This document shows positions 20,922 through 29,472 of a stretch of 64,000 nucleotides of DNA, piece by piece (position 1 is the first letter of the stretch; each line of letters starts with the position of its first letter). Both the position numbers and the translations under genes were made by a program. Source of the DNA: an uncultured Tateyamaria sp. (lineage in GTDB: Bacteria > Pseudomonadota > Alphaproteobacteria > Rhodobacterales > Rhodobacteraceae); contig NZ_CANLVZ010000001.1 of the NCBI RefSeq assembly GCF_947494755.1, positions 248,001 through 312,000 of the forward strand. Direction: 5' to 3'. Under the pieces are notes generated by a model that made no database searches, was not told the origin of the DNA, and saw only the letters and a list, made by a program, of their open reading frames with translations.

Positions 20922-22326
20922 TTGGCGGCCGGACCTGCTTGATACACCGGGGCCGAAATACAAAGCGGTGATGGAGGCCATTCGCGCCCGGATCGCCTCA
21001 AATCACCTGAAAAACGGTGAAAAGCTGCCTCCGGTGCGTGATCTGGCATGGAAGCTGGGTATAACGCCGGGGACGGTTGCCCGCGCCTATACGCTGCTTA
21101 CGGACGATGGCACGCTGCGCGCCGAGGTGGGGCGGGGCACGTTTGTCGCCACGCCCGATCCCAAGACGCCGCTGTGGACGGACATCCCGCTTGAGGTGGA
21201 TTCAGCCACGCACAATTCGGAATACCAACCCTATCAGGTCAATCTGTTCTCGCCGCACTTGCCGAGTGTGGGGCAGGCGACGCTGATCCGGACCTTGCTG
21301 GCTGAGGTTGCCGCCGATCCGCCATCGGGCATGATGCACTACCCGACCCGCAGCGGGGCCGCGCCTGCGCGCGAGGCGGCTAAAGCGTGGTTGTCTTCCG
21401 CTCCTTTGGGATCGTTCAGCGCGGATGATATCGTGCTTTCCCATGGCGGGCAGAACGCCATCATGCTGATCTTTCAGGCCCTTTTGCGGGGCCGTCGCCC
21501 GGCTGTACTGGTCGAGGATCTGGCCTATCCCGGCTTTCGCCGCGCTGCCGAATTGCTGCGCGCGGATGTAATCCCGGTGGCCATGGACGAACATGGTGTG
21601 ATGCCCGACGCGCTTGAGGCCGCGATCAAGGCGCATGACGCGCAGGTCTTTTGCACCTCGCCTGAGGTCCACAATCCGACCTGCGGGTTTACGCCGGAGG
21701 CGCGGCGCGCCGAGCTGGTCGAGGTGATCCGCCGCCACGATCTGAGCATTCTTGAGGATGATTGCTATCGCCTTGGGGCCGCGCAGGCCCCAAGTTATCG
21801 GATGCTTGCACCCGAGCGCAGTTGGTACATCTCGTCCATCTCGAAATCCGTCACCCCGGCCTTGCGCCTTGGCATTGCGGTTGCGCCCAAGGGGCAGGCG
21901 GCAGTGTTGCGGCGCACGGCGGAGTATTCCTTTTTCGGGTTGGCCACGCCGATGACGGATTTGGCGGCCAAGCTGCTGATCCATCCAGACCTCGCGCCGA
22001 TGATGCAGCGGGCCCGGGATGAAATTGGGGCCTATGTCCATTGCGCGGTCAATGTGCTGGGCAGCTATGATCTGGAATGGCGCAGCGATGTGCCCTTTCT
22101 GTGGCTGCGTCTGCCCGAAGGGTGGCGGGCCGGGGCCTTTGTGCAGGCGGCGGAAGCGCAAGGCGTGCGCATCCGCGCGGCCGAGGAATATGCCTGCCGC
22201 GATGCGCGTGCGCCCCATGCGGTGCGTTTTGCGGTCAACGCAGGTGTGGGCATCGAAAGTTATGAGCGTGCCTTGGTGCGCCTGCGCGATCTTCTCAACA
22301 ATCCACCCGAATCCATCGGGGTCTAA
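20911..22326 (+). CDS. MocR-type regulator (GntR HTH fused to aminotransferase domain)
   Basis: A 471-residue protein with an N-terminal GntR winged helix (KYKAVMEAIRARIASNHLKNG, then LPPVRDLAWKLGITPGTVARAY, residues 17-60) and a C-terminal fold-type I PLP domain. The PLP lysine is Lys312 in SSISKSVTPALRLG. MocR proteins sense PLP or amino-acid-like ligands and usually control a divergent gene. Here that is a DUF1127 protein, not an aminotransferase or pdx gene, so the target is unusual. Two inverted repeats with the same half-sites lie in the divergent region. Confidence 0.9.
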   Translation: MDTIWRPDLLDTPGPKYKAVMEAIRARIASNHLKNGEKLPPVRDLAWKLGITPGTVARAYTLLTDDGTLRAEVGRGTFVATPDPKTPLWTDIPLEVDSATHNSEYQPYQVNLFSPHLPSVGQATLIRTLLAEVAADPPSGMMHYPTRSGAAPAREAAKAWLSSAPLGSFSADDIVLSHGGQNAIMLIFQALLRGRRPAVLVEDLAYPGFRRAAELLRADVIPVAMDEHGVMPDALEAAIKAHDAQVFCTSPEVHNPTCGFTPEARRAELVEVIRRHDLSILEDDCYRLGAAQAPSYRMLAPERSWYISSISKSVTPALRLGIAVAPKGQAAVLRRTAEYSFFGLATPMTDLAAKLLIHPDLAPMMQRARDEIGAYVHCAVNVLGSYDLEWRSDVPFLWLRLPEGWRAGAFVQAAEAQGVRIRAAEEYACRDARAPHAVRFAVNAGVGIESYERALVRLRDLLNNPPESIGV

Positions 22327-23363
22327 AGCAGGCCCGCCGCGCCCCAGAACAGCCCGAACGCCACCGTCGCCGAGGACAGCGCCGCCGCGTAGCCTGCCAG
22401 TTTCCATGTCGAAAAGGGCCGCTCGCCAAAGGTGCGCCCCCGCATCCCGCACACCACTACCTTCTTGGCTCGCCCCTTGTAGCTATAGTGCAGAATCCAC
22501 ACGGGCAGCAGGATGCGCCGATAATGGATACCGGTCGTGGCGGCCTGATAGCCGATATTGTGCACGCCGGATCTGTTGATGTCGTCCTTGATGTGGTTGC
22601 GGATCAGCAGGTCCTTGTCGTCCTCATTGGCGGCCAGCCCCTCGTGGACGCTCTGGTGGTGCTGTTCGGCGGCGAACCCGGCCAGATACCCTGCCCGGTA
22701 GGGGCGCAGATTGGCTGGCTGGAAATCATGCAGGATGCCGTCGCGGATCAGGGGTGTCACATGGGGCGAGGCGGGCACCAGCAGATCGTCAAAGCGGATG
22801 GTCATGCCCCCCTGCACCTTGTGGGTGCGCGTCTTTTTGTTGTGGCGCGTGGTGTACATTGCCCAATATTGCACCGCCTCTTTGCTATCAAAGGTCCAGA
22901 ACGGGACATAGATGCCCGCAACCCGCCCCTTGGCCACGATCCCGGCCAGATCGCGCGGCGCGGCAAGGCGACGCGCGACCCACGCCAGCGCGGCCTTCTG
23001 GGCATCACTGTCGGGCACCCGGAACGGGATCAGCGCCATCGGCTCATAGGCCCGATCACCGTCCGCCAGCACCACGGGGCCATCGCAATAGGCACAGCGC
23101 GTGCTGAGCGAGGGGCCGACAAAGGTCACCGTCCCGCCGCAGGTCTCGCAGCGGTGGACCGTGGCGTCGATCTGCGCCGGGGCCTCGGAGGTGTCGGTGT
23201 CGGGATCAAAGGGGTATTCATGGCCTGCGCGGGCGTCATCCTCGGTCTCAAGCCGGCGGGGGGTGCCACAGCTTTGACAGACCAGCGCTTGGGGGGCCGG
23301 ATCGTAAAGGCACTGGCCCGCGCAGGACGGGCATTGCAATTCGGCCTGTAGCGCGCCGCTCAT
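22323..23363 (-). CDS. TFIIB-type zinc-ribbon protein with C-terminal membrane segment
   Basis: A 346-residue protein with two N-terminal zinc ribbons: CPSC/CQSC (residues 11-33) and CETC/CAYC (about 73-94). A long middle region follows, and one or two hydrophobic segments lie at the C-terminus (LAGYAAALSSATVAFGLFWG). Related proteins are often called primosomal protein N'-like, but no helicase motifs are present, so that name is not justified. It overlaps the next gene upstream as ATGA and converges with the MocR gene by 4 bases. Function is unknown. Confidence 0.75.
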   Translation of the reverse strand: MSGALQAELQCPSCAGQCLYDPAPQALVCQSCGTPRRLETEDDARAGHEYPFDPDTDTSEAPAQIDATVHRCETCGGTVTFVGPSLSTRCAYCDGPVVLADGDRAYEPMALIPFRVPDSDAQKAALAWVARRLAAPRDLAGIVAKGRVAGIYVPFWTFDSKEAVQYWAMYTTRHNKKTRTHKVQGGMTIRFDDLLVPASPHVTPLIRDGILHDFQPANLRPYRAGYLAGFAAEQHHQSVHEGLAANEDDKDLLIRNHIKDDINRSGVHNIGYQAATTGIHYRRILLPVWILHYSYKGRAKKVVVCGMRGRTFGERPFSTWKLAGYAAALSSATVAFGLFWGAAGLL

Positions 23364-23683
23364 CGGTCGGACTCCATCAGGGCGACGGCGATTTCCAGCA
23401 GGATGCGCAGGCGCAGCCAGCCACGGTCAATCGCCCCCGCCAGATCGCCGCTGACGCCCCAATCGCCGATGATGGTTGCGATGAACCACGTGGTCATTAG
23501 CCAGAACGCAATGATGGACCAGCCCCCGATGCTGCGCAGCCAGCCGGCCGAGCCTTGCCGCAACTCGTGCTTGGCCTCATAGACGGTGATCAGTTTGCGC
23601 ACGGTCGGAATGCCCGCAAGGGTGGCCACAACGATCAAGGCCAAGGTCGCCAGTGCCGGAAAAAACGCCAAATCGGATATCAC
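23360..23683 (-). CDS. Small membrane protein, unknown function
   Basis: A 107-residue protein with two hydrophobic stretches, LAFFPALATLALIVVATLAG near the N-terminus and IIAFWLMTTWFIATIIG in the middle. It overlaps the zinc-ribbon gene by 4 bases and is probably co-translated with it, so the two may form a membrane complex. I recognise no family. Confidence 0.7.
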   Translation of the reverse strand: MISDLAFFPALATLALIVVATLAGIPTVRKLITVYEAKHELRQGSAGWLRSIGGWSIIAFWLMTTWFIATIIGDWGVSGDLAGAIDRGWLRLRILLEIAVALMESDR

Positions 23684-23838
23684 GTCGAAAGGGGCCTTTG
23701 GGTTGTCAAAATCGTCAAGGCCCCTTGTTGCAGATGTGGGGTGGGGTGCAAGGGTTGAAAGTTGCCCTCAAATTGGGGTAATATGATACCGTATTTATAA
23801 AGCATTGATTTACATTTATTTTAACTGACTTCACGTCA

Positions 23839-23867
23839 TTGACGCGCCCCTTGACCCCCCATATAAC
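23839..23867 (+). promoter_or_regulatory. Sigma-70 promoter for rplM-rpsI
   Basis: TTGACG (23839-23844), 17 bases, then TATAAC (23862-23867). It lies 38 bases before the rplM start. The rest of the gap 23684..23838 holds no gene. Confidence 0.7.
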
Positions 23868-23905
23868 GCCCCAATCTGAAATTCGACCCCTTAGGGATGC
23901 GACAC

Positions 23906-24367
23906 ATGAAAACCTTTACCGCAACACCTGCGGACATCGAAAAAAAGTGGATCATCATTGATGCCGAAGGCATCGTGCTGGGCCGCCTTGCCTCGATCGT
24001 CGCCATGCGCCTGCGTGGCAAGCACAAACCGTCCTTCACGCCTCACATGGATTGTGGTGACAACGTCATCATCATCAATGCCGAGAAGATCCAGCTGACC
24101 GGCAACAAGCGTCAGGAAAGTCACTACTGGCACACTGGCCACCCCGGCGGCATCAAATCGCGCACCAAAGAGCAAATGCTCGAGGGTAAGTATCCTGAGC
24201 GTGTCGTGACCCTCGCGGTCAAGCGGATGCTGCCCGGCAACCGTCTGAGCCGTCAGATCATGACCAACCTGCGCGTTTATGCCGGGGCGGATCACCCCCA
24301 CGAGGCGCAAAGCCCCGAAGTTCTGGATGTTGCGTCCATGAACGCCAAAAACACGCGGAGCGCATGA
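23906..24367 (+). CDS. rplM: 50S ribosomal protein L13
   Basis: The 153-residue protein starts [20 protein letters not shown] and contains [19 protein letters not shown] and [12 protein letters not shown], the conserved L13 core. The start at 23906 was preferred to one nine bases upstream because MKTF is the conserved N-terminus and AGGG precedes it. It is followed directly by rpsI, the universal order. Confidence 0.97.
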   Translation: MKTFTATPADIEKKWIIIDAEGIVLGRLASIVAMRLRGKHKPSFTPHMDCGDNVIIINAEKIQLTGNKRQESHYWHTGHPGGIKSRTKEQMLEGKYPERVVTLAVKRMLPGNRLSRQIMTNLRVYAGADHPHEAQSPEVLDVASMNAKNTRSA

Positions 24368-24369
24368 GC

Positions 24370-24858
24370 ATGGCTGACGAAATCAACACACTCGAAGACC
24401 TGCAAGCCGTTGCGGGCGACGCCGCCCCCGAAGCGGTTGAGGTCATCCACCGCGAGCCCGTTCGTGACGAGCTGGGCCGCTCCTATGCCACAGGCAAACG
24501 CAAGGACGCGGTCGCCCGTGTCTGGATCAAACCCGGTTCGGGCAAGGTCACTGTCAACGGCAAGGAAATGAACACCTATTTTGCACGCCCCGTGCTGCAA
24601 ATGATCCTCGCACAGCCGTTCACGGTCGCAGGGGTCGAAGGCCAGTTTGACGTGGTTGCTACCGTCAAAGGTGGCGGGCTCTCGGGTCAGGCCGGTGCGG
24701 TCAAGCACGGCGTGTCCAAAGCGTTGCAGCTTTATGATCCCTCACTGCGTGGCGCATTGAAAGCCGCAGGCTTCCTGACCCGCGACAGCCGCGTTGTGGA
24801 ACGCAAGAAATACGGTAAGGCCAAGGCGCGCAAGAGCTTTCAGTTCTCCAAACGCTAA
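24370..24858 (+). CDS. rpsI: 30S ribosomal protein S9
   Basis: The 162-residue protein ends with the conserved [17 protein letters not shown], whose basic tail reaches the ribosomal P site. An N-terminal extension of about 30 residues before [16 protein letters not shown] is usual in alphaproteobacteria. Two starts compete: ATG at 24364, which overlaps the rplM stop as ATGA, and ATG at 24370. GGAG at 24357-24360 is only 3 bases from the first but 9 from the second, so 24370 is preferred. Confidence 0.95.
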   Translation: MADEINTLEDLQAVAGDAAPEAVEVIHREPVRDELGRSYATGKRKDAVARVWIKPGSGKVTVNGKEMNTYFARPVLQMILAQPFTVAGVEGQFDVVATVKGGGLSGQAGAVKHGVSKALQLYDPSLRGALKAAGFLTRDSRVVERKKYGKAKARKSFQFSKR

Positions 24859-24880
24859 ACCCTTCGATATTAAGATCAAA

Positions 24881-24906
24881 AGCCCGCTTTTCAGTGGGCT
24901 TTTTTT
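24881..24906 (+). terminator. Terminator after rplM-rpsI
   Basis: AGCCCGC pairs with GTGGGCT (7 base pairs, one G-T) and seven T follow. Confidence 0.92.
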
Positions 24907-24978
24907 CTGGCCGTTGCCTGTTGCGGCCCCTAGATTTGCCCTCGGGGGCAGGGCGGGCAAGAACACCGGGATGGGGCC

Positions 24979-25605
24979 ATGGACGCGACCGATATCATTG
25001 ATCTGGACCAGACAGAGCTGATCGCCCAGGGCGAGAACAGGTTGGTCTATCAGCATCCCAACCAAGATAACGTGCTGATCAAGCTGCCAAAATCGACCAG
25101 CAAGGACCTGCGCAAGCTCAAGACCCGCTGGATCAACAGGCCCGCGTTGATCCGCTTTGGCAGCCTGCGCACGATGCAGCGCGAACAGGAAGAATATGTT
25201 GCCCTGCTGTGGCGCAACGGTGCGCTGCCCTCGTTCCTGCCGCGCCTGATGGGCTATTGCGAAACCAGCGCAGGACCCGGCGCGCTGGTTGAAAAGATCG
25301 TGGATGTGGACGGCGCGCTGGCCCCCACAGTCAAGGCGTTTTGCCAGGCTGGTCACGCTACGGCGGCGTTCGCCGACAAGCTGGCCGCGTTTTTCGATTA
25401 CTTGGCCGATCAGGGCTGCATCGCCAGTGGGATCCACTGGGGCAACATCGTCGTCATTGATGGCGGCACCCGGTTTTATCTGGTCGATGGGCTGGGTGAG
25501 ATCGTGTTGATCAAGACCCAGTGGCTGTCAGAGCGGCTGCGCCGTCGCAATCTGGAAAAGCAGAAACAGGCGATGCTGGTGCAGGTCCGCAATCGCATCC
25601 CCTAG
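24979..25605 (+). CDS. YrbL-like kinase-fold protein
   Basis: A 208-residue protein similar to YrbL, a PhoP-regulated protein of enterics with a degraded kinase-like fold. The lysine in NVLIKLPKS after a nucleotide-loop-like GENRLVYQHP, and HWGNIVV with YLVDGLGE, resemble a kinase catalytic loop and metal-binding motif. Function is not known in any organism. It stands alone between the ribosomal terminator and a convergent tetR gene. Confidence 0.75.
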   Translation: MDATDIIDLDQTELIAQGENRLVYQHPNQDNVLIKLPKSTSKDLRKLKTRWINRPALIRFGSLRTMQREQEEYVALLWRNGALPSFLPRLMGYCETSAGPGALVEKIVDVDGALAPTVKAFCQAGHATAAFADKLAAFFDYLADQGCIASGIHWGNIVVIDGGTRFYLVDGLGEIVLIKTQWLSERLRRRNLEKQKQAMLVQVRNRIP

Positions 25606-25612
25606 ACGGGCG

Positions 25613-26230
25613 TCACTCGTCGGGGCGGATCAGCCCCAGACCCCGCAGGTAGATCCCGATGCCGGTTTCCAGCAGGTCTTCGGGCGGAAAGGGCGAGGCG
25701 CGGCCCGGTGAGTTGCGTGCGAACAATTCGACCACCCCGTGGCTCATTGCCCAAATATGGGCCGAAAACATCGACGCAGGCGGGCGTTTATCCGCCGGGA
25801 TATGCTCGCTGAGGTCACCAGCGGCCTTTTCCAACACCGCATTGGCGCGCGCGGCCACATCCGCAAGTTCGGGGGTGCGGTTGACGGAAATTCCCGCCTC
25901 GAACATCGCGATGTAGTGGCCCGGAAAGCGGCGGGCAAAGGCAAGATAGGCGCGCCCCGTCGCCTCGAATGCCGCCAGTGCCGAGGGTTGACCGGATTGG
26001 TAGGCGTGTTCCATGAGGTCCGCAAAGATGCCATAGCCCTGACGCGCGCATTCGGCGATCAGGTCGGCGCGTCCTTCGTAGTGGCGATAGACGGCTGCCG
26101 GCGTCACGCCCGCCTTCTTGGCCGCTTCGGACAGCGTAAAGCCCGTCGGCCCCTTTTCCTCGATCAGAACGAGGGCGGCATCAATCAGGGCCTGCCTCAG
26201 GTTTCCGTGGTGATAGCCCCGTTTAGGCAT
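25613..26230 (-). CDS. TetR-family transcriptional regulator
   Basis: A 205-residue regulator starting [20 protein letters not shown]. The helix-turn-helix is at about residues 29-50 ([21 protein letters not shown]). The C-terminal ligand domain resembles the group with TetR_C_33-like domains ([15 protein letters not shown]). The first 8 bases overlap the end of ppk2, so it is likely in the same operon. The ligand and target genes are unknown. Confidence 0.9.
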   Translation of the reverse strand: MPKRGYHHGNLRQALIDAALVLIEEKGPTGFTLSEAAKKAGVTPAAVYRHYEGRADLIAECARQGYGIFADLMEHAYQSGQPSALAAFEATGRAYLAFARRFPGHYIAMFEAGISVNRTPELADVAARANAVLEKAAGDLSEHIPADKRPPASMFSAHIWAMSHGVVELFARNSPGRASPFPPEDLLETGIGIYLRGLGLIRPDE

Positions 26231-27092
26231 CCCAGATGTCCGGCCCACCACAGATACCTTTGTCAGTCTCTCCAATGGCTTGGGCGTCTTTATTCGTGTA
26301 GTCGAGCCCATGCAGAACCGTGCGGATCGCCGCAAGGCGCGCGCGTTTCTTGTCGTCTGAGCGCACGATGGTCCACGGGGCAATGTCCGTGTGGGTCTTG
26401 TCGAGCGTTTCGCGGATCGCCGCCGAATAGGCGTCCCATTTCTTGAGGCCTTCGACGTCGATCCAGCTGAGTTTCCACTGCTTGAGGCGGTCTCGCTCAC
26501 GCGCGCGGATCCGGCGCAATTGCTCGGCCCGCCCGACATTCAGCCAGAACTTGAACAGGTGAATGCCGTCCTCGACTATCATCCGCTCAACCGGGTTCAC
26601 CTGTTCAAAAAACAGGGCGCGCTGTTCGGGTGTGCAAAAGCCGAAAACATGCTCGACCACACCGCGATTATACCAGCTGCGATCAAAGAAGGTGATCTGT
26701 CCCCCGGCGGGCAACTGGTTGATATAGCGCTGGAAATACCATTGGCTGGCTTCGGTTTCGGTAGGTTTTGACAAGGCCACCACGCGCGCGCCGCGCGGGT
26801 TCAAGTTCTCGCGGAACCGTTTGATCGTACCGCCCTTGCCAGCCGCATCGCGCCCTTCGAACACGCAAGCCACGCGGGCACCCGTTTCGTTGACCCAGGC
26901 CTGCATCTTGACCAGCTCGATCTGCAGCGCCTCCATCTCGGCGTCATAGACCTTTCCCTTCATCCGCTGATCATGGGGGTAGGACGGGGCGAGGATGTCG
27001 TCCTTGTCCGCGTCCTTGATCGCTGCGCGAATGTCATCTGGCGCACCGTTTTCATAAAAATCGGAGATCGCCCCGTCAAAGGGAAGGGTCAT
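26223..27092 (-). CDS. ppk2: Polyphosphate kinase 2
   Basis: PPK2 transfers phosphate between polyphosphate and nucleotides, usually making GTP or ATP. The protein has Walker [10 protein letters not shown], the lid-type sequence [17 protein letters not shown] and Walker [16 protein letters not shown], matching class I PPK2 enzymes. The start [12 protein letters not shown] at 27092 gives 289 residues; an ATG 33 bases upstream is also possible, and neither has a clear ribosome-binding site. Before the IS insertion the gene lay about 50 bases after the hydrolase gene in one direction, so the IS may have cut its original operon. Confidence 0.93.
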   Translation of the reverse strand: MTLPFDGAISDFYENGAPDDIRAAIKDADKDDILAPSYPHDQRMKGKVYDAEMEALQIELVKMQAWVNETGARVACVFEGRDAAGKGGTIKRFRENLNPRGARVVALSKPTETEASQWYFQRYINQLPAGGQITFFDRSWYNRGVVEHVFGFCTPEQRALFFEQVNPVERMIVEDGIHLFKFWLNVGRAEQLRRIRARERDRLKQWKLSWIDVEGLKKWDAYSAAIRETLDKTHTDIAPWTIVRSDDKKRARLAAIRTVLHGLDYTNKDAQAIGETDKGICGGPDIWDA

Positions 27093-27148
27093 GGCATGGT
27101 CCAAGTTACTGCTCTTAACATGCAATATGGGGTAGGGCGACGGTTAAC

Positions 27149-27156
27149 GCAAACCC
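27149..27156. repeat. Target-site duplication, left copy
   Basis: GCAAACCC directly before the left end of the IS is repeated at 29473..29480 directly after the right end. If the terminal repeats are counted one base shorter at each end, the duplication reads as 10 bases (CGCAAACCCG). Confidence 0.85.
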
Positions 27157-27179
27157 GGTAGTGTCTCAGTTTGAAATTG
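27157..27179 (+). repeat. Left terminal inverted repeat
   Basis: The 23 bases are the exact reverse complement of 29450..29472. The stop codon of the transposase gene (27166-27168) lies inside it. Confidence 0.9.
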
Positions 27180-28053
27180 CTTTCTTTTTGTAGGGACCGC
27201 GCGTCTTGGGCGCTTGTGCACGCGCATCGACTAAGCCAACAATCCAAGCTGTATCGCGCAGCGTGTCGGAAACACCGGCGGCCATTGCAGGTGTCATTTT
27301 CAACGTCTTGTGCATACGCACGAAGTTGTAATGCACAAAGTACAGCGAAAGCATGTGCAGATGGTTTTCCAGCTTCTTGCTGAAACCGTTGGTCAGACAG
27401 GTGAAGCGACGCATGCCCATGCGCATTGTGAGGTTTTGACGCTCAACGTAGGACGTGCTGACCAGTTCTTCGACAGGTTGCCCAATGACAGCCTCTTTCT
27501 TGATGCCTGTGCACTCGGCGGGGCTGTACTTGCGCTCTGCGGTCTTACCGCCAGTCTCGCCGTAAATCTTCACGAGCATGGCATAGTCAATGTCTGAACC
27601 AAACGCATCCTCAACGGCGCTGAGGTAAGCCTTGTGGCCGTCTGTGGTAAGCTGAACGCGGTTTGTCAGGCGGTCGCGCAGATCAAACATGAACTCGTGC
27701 GCTGTTGTCGCGGAGCGGTCACCTACCTCATAGGACAGGATCATTTTGCTGTCTGCGTCGATAGCAGTCCACGTCCACACGTCGCCAGCGCCATCAGGGG
27801 CGGCTTTGGCAGTCTTTACGTTCTTGTCTTTAGCGTAGCAGAACGACCAGATTTCATCACACTCAACGCGAGTTGAGCCTACATTGCGCACTGTCTCGTC
27901 ATGGTATGCCGCACAGGCTTCACCAGCCTCTATCAACAGCTTTGTCACTGTGTTGATTGATACACCTACAACCCGGCTGATTGAGCGCATGGAATTACCC
28001 TCTACCATCATGTTCAGGATCATTGCGCGGGTTTTGATGTCAAGTTTGTTCAT
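27166..28053 (-). CDS. IS1-like DDE transposase (single frame)
   Basis: A 295-residue transposase. Residues 1-40 form a helix-turn-helix (NSMRSISRVVGVSINTVTKL). The catalytic triad is readable as Asp66 (ECDEIWSF), Asp138 (TTDGHKAY) and Glu204 (YVERQNLTMR). The ERQN block followed by a region like SKKLENHLHMLSLYFVHYNF corresponds to the InsB part of IS1. Unlike IS1 itself, there is no insA/insB frameshift, which matches the single-ORF subgroup. The frame is intact from ATG to stop, so the protein could be active. Confidence 0.9.
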   Translation of the reverse strand: MNKLDIKTRAMILNMMVEGNSMRSISRVVGVSINTVTKLLIEAGEACAAYHDETVRNVGSTRVECDEIWSFCYAKDKNVKTAKAAPDGAGDVWTWTAIDADSKMILSYEVGDRSATTAHEFMFDLRDRLTNRVQLTTDGHKAYLSAVEDAFGSDIDYAMLVKIYGETGGKTAERKYSPAECTGIKKEAVIGQPVEELVSTSYVERQNLTMRMGMRRFTCLTNGFSKKLENHLHMLSLYFVHYNFVRMHKTLKMTPAMAAGVSDTLRDTAWIVGLVDARAQAPKTRGPYKKKAISN

Positions 28054-28102
28054 ACCTTTGTTATAGTTGTTTTATATTTACTTAACAGGCAAAAATTTCA
28101 GT

Positions 28103-28696
28103 TTAAATATTTGCGAGTCGTTCTGCCAAGTTATCCCAGTCTTCTTCAAGCATGTCTTCAACCGTGGATATAGGCAGTTGAAGCTTGTCAGCTAGGCCAT
28201 CCAGCGTGAGAATGCCTTCTGTGACTTTCTGCCTTGCAATAACTCTCGCCGCTTTGGGGAATAGAAGCATTAATCCCTTTTGTTGAGCCAGCATGTCAGC
28301 CGCAACCTTCATCGTCATTCGCGGCTCATCCCCTATCGCCGCACTCCCGCTCAGCACCTGCGCCAACTCCATTATGTCTTCAGGATCGCTTGTTCGTGAA
28401 ACGTGCGCATCACACACGTGCACAAGCTCTTTGGCGCAAATAATTCTTTGCAGCAGAATGTCTACATTTGCAGGATAGACGATAAGTGAAACCAGATTGG
28501 GTTCCGAGTACATCCCCCCCGAAGGTTCCGTGAATTGAACGTAAGTTCCAAGAAGTTGGTTTAAGTCCATTTCCTCTTCAACCAAGCGTATATCATCCTG
28601 ATACCCCATCTCGATAAGGGCATCGCAAATCTCCTCAATTTCTATTGGGAGTTCTGTTCTGCCGTCAAACTTTGATTGAAGATTTTTGAACAACAT
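28103..28696 (-). CDS. IS passenger protein, degenerate ImmA/IrrE-like
   Basis: A 197-residue protein starting after GGAG with suitable spacing. The segment ICAKELVHVCD (residues 86-96) is laid out like the HEXXH helix of ImmA/IrrE metallopeptidases, but Lys89 replaces the first His, leaving only Glu90 and His93. The C-terminal part (AADMLAQQKGLMLLFPKAAR, then TLDGLADKLQLPISTVEDML) resembles the FAAELLMP and winged-helix part of that family. A metal-dependent protease is therefore unlikely; a binding or regulatory role is possible. The similarity is by eye only. Confidence 0.7.
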   Translation of the reverse strand: MLFKNLQSKFDGRTELPIEIEEICDALIEMGYQDDIRLVEEEMDLNQLLGTYVQFTEPSGGMYSEPNLVSLIVYPANVDILLQRIICAKELVHVCDAHVSRTSDPEDIMELAQVLSGSAAIGDEPRMTMKVAADMLAQQKGLMLLFPKAARVIARQKVTEGILTLDGLADKLQLPISTVEDMLEEDWDNLAERLANI

Positions 28697-28713
28697 TTTG
28701 CTCCAAATGAAAT

Positions 28714-28735
28714 AGGCCCGATAAAAATCGGGCCT
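28714..28735 (-). terminator. Perfect 9-bp hairpin between the passenger genes
   Basis: AGGCCCGAT (28714-28722) and ATCGGGCCT (28727-28735) are separated by 4 bases. On the minus strand TATTTCATTT follows. It could terminate the upstream passenger transcript or act as a control hairpin, as it ends only 9 bases before the ribosome-binding site of the next gene. Confidence 0.6.
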
Positions 28736-28764
28736 ACCACAATTTGGGAATGCATAACAAGTTG

Positions 28765-29196
28765 TTACATGGGCGTTTTCTCACGGCCCGTTTTCGGCGG
28801 GTTGTGCGGCATACCCCTGTCAATCGCAGACTTAATGACGCGCCTTGCCTCTTCGCACATACCTTCACTAGTGGAGTCGGTACCTGCTAGAAACTTAACG
28901 TTATGTAACTCACGGCCACCTTCAGACAGAAGGTCGTGGAGTCCTGACGAACAAAGTTGAGTCATTTCCTTCTCTCCTTTTTGCCACCGAGCGCTAGCGG
29001 CTTGATTTGCTATCTCTGAACGGCGCTCTGCGCTCAGAATATCATTTCGTGCTTTCGCACCAGCTACACCGCTTTTGCGGCGATTCTTTGACACGTAAGA
29101 GGTTTCTTCCTCCTCACCTGTCGCTATCTTTGCTACCATAACCGACATCCCAATGGAGTCGGCTGGCCGCTTCTGTCCGTTTGGGCCTTTCGGCAT
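28765..29196 (-). CDS. IS passenger protein with KGG/RRSEIA-type motif
   Basis: A 143-residue basic protein starting MPKGPNGQKRPADSIGMSVM after GAGAGAGG. The N-terminal half is like small proteins common in Rhizobiales chromosomes (MPKGP-x-G-x-KRPAD at the start, RRSEIANQAASARWQK at residues 58-73), whose function is unknown. The C-terminal 66 residues (MTQLCSSGLHDLLSEGG onward) are of a different character. They start at an in-frame ATG (28965) that has its own strong AAAGGAGAGAAGG site, so a shorter protein may also be made. The start at 29196 was preferred to one 78 bases upstream because of the ribosome-binding site. Confidence 0.65.
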   Translation of the reverse strand: MPKGPNGQKRPADSIGMSVMVAKIATGEEEETSYVSKNRRKSGVAGAKARNDILSAERRSEIANQAASARWQKGEKEMTQLCSSGLHDLLSEGGRELHNVKFLAGTDSTSEGMCEEARRVIKSAIDRGMPHNPPKTGREKTPM

Positions 29197-29210
29197 GTCA
29201 ACCCTCTCTC

Positions 29211-29241
29211 GCGTTGTAAATGTAGACTCACATGTCAACGC
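29211..29241. promoter_or_regulatory. Inverted repeat upstream of the passenger gene
   Basis: GCGTTG (29211-29216) and CAACGC (29236-29241) with inner ATG/CAT complementarity form a 31-base dyad just upstream of the ribosome-binding site of the 28765..29196 gene. It contains TTGACA on the minus strand, so it may be a promoter with operator. Confidence 0.4.
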
Positions 29242-29449
29242 TTTTTTCTCTTGTACACACTCATTGACTACCACAACAAGTCGATTCGCGCACTATTTTA
29301 GTTCGGCTGCGACATATGTTGCCAACATGTCAATGGTTAACATCCAATAAATGTAGGTCACTGTGACTGTCCTTTCAAGGCATCAACTCAACACACTCGC
29401 GTTAACGTTTGGTTAGCGTACGGCGGTTTCTACAATGGATTGTAAGGAC

Positions 29450-29472
29450 CAATTTCAAACTGAGACACTACC
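29450..29472 (-). repeat. Right terminal inverted repeat
   Basis: Exact reverse complement of 27157..27179. Its outer bases supply the last codon's third base and the TAG stop of the alpha/beta hydrolase gene. Confidence 0.9.

Larger units (their letters stand above)
27157..29472. mobile_element. IS1-family-like element with two passenger genes (2316 bp)
   Basis: The ends are perfect 23-bp inverted repeats beginning GGTAGTGTCTCAGTTTGAAA (27157..27179 and 29450..29472), flanked by an 8-bp duplication. Both the GG ends and the duplication size fit IS1-family elements. It carries one single-frame DDE transposase and two further minus-strand genes. Its base composition is visibly more AT-rich than the flanking genes, so it was probably acquired. 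The right 170 bases (29280..29449) hold no gene I can support. Confidence 0.88.

Noticed and set aside
22323-23363. Primosomal protein N' helicase
   Set aside because: No Walker or helicase motifs; only zinc ribbons are shared with that label.
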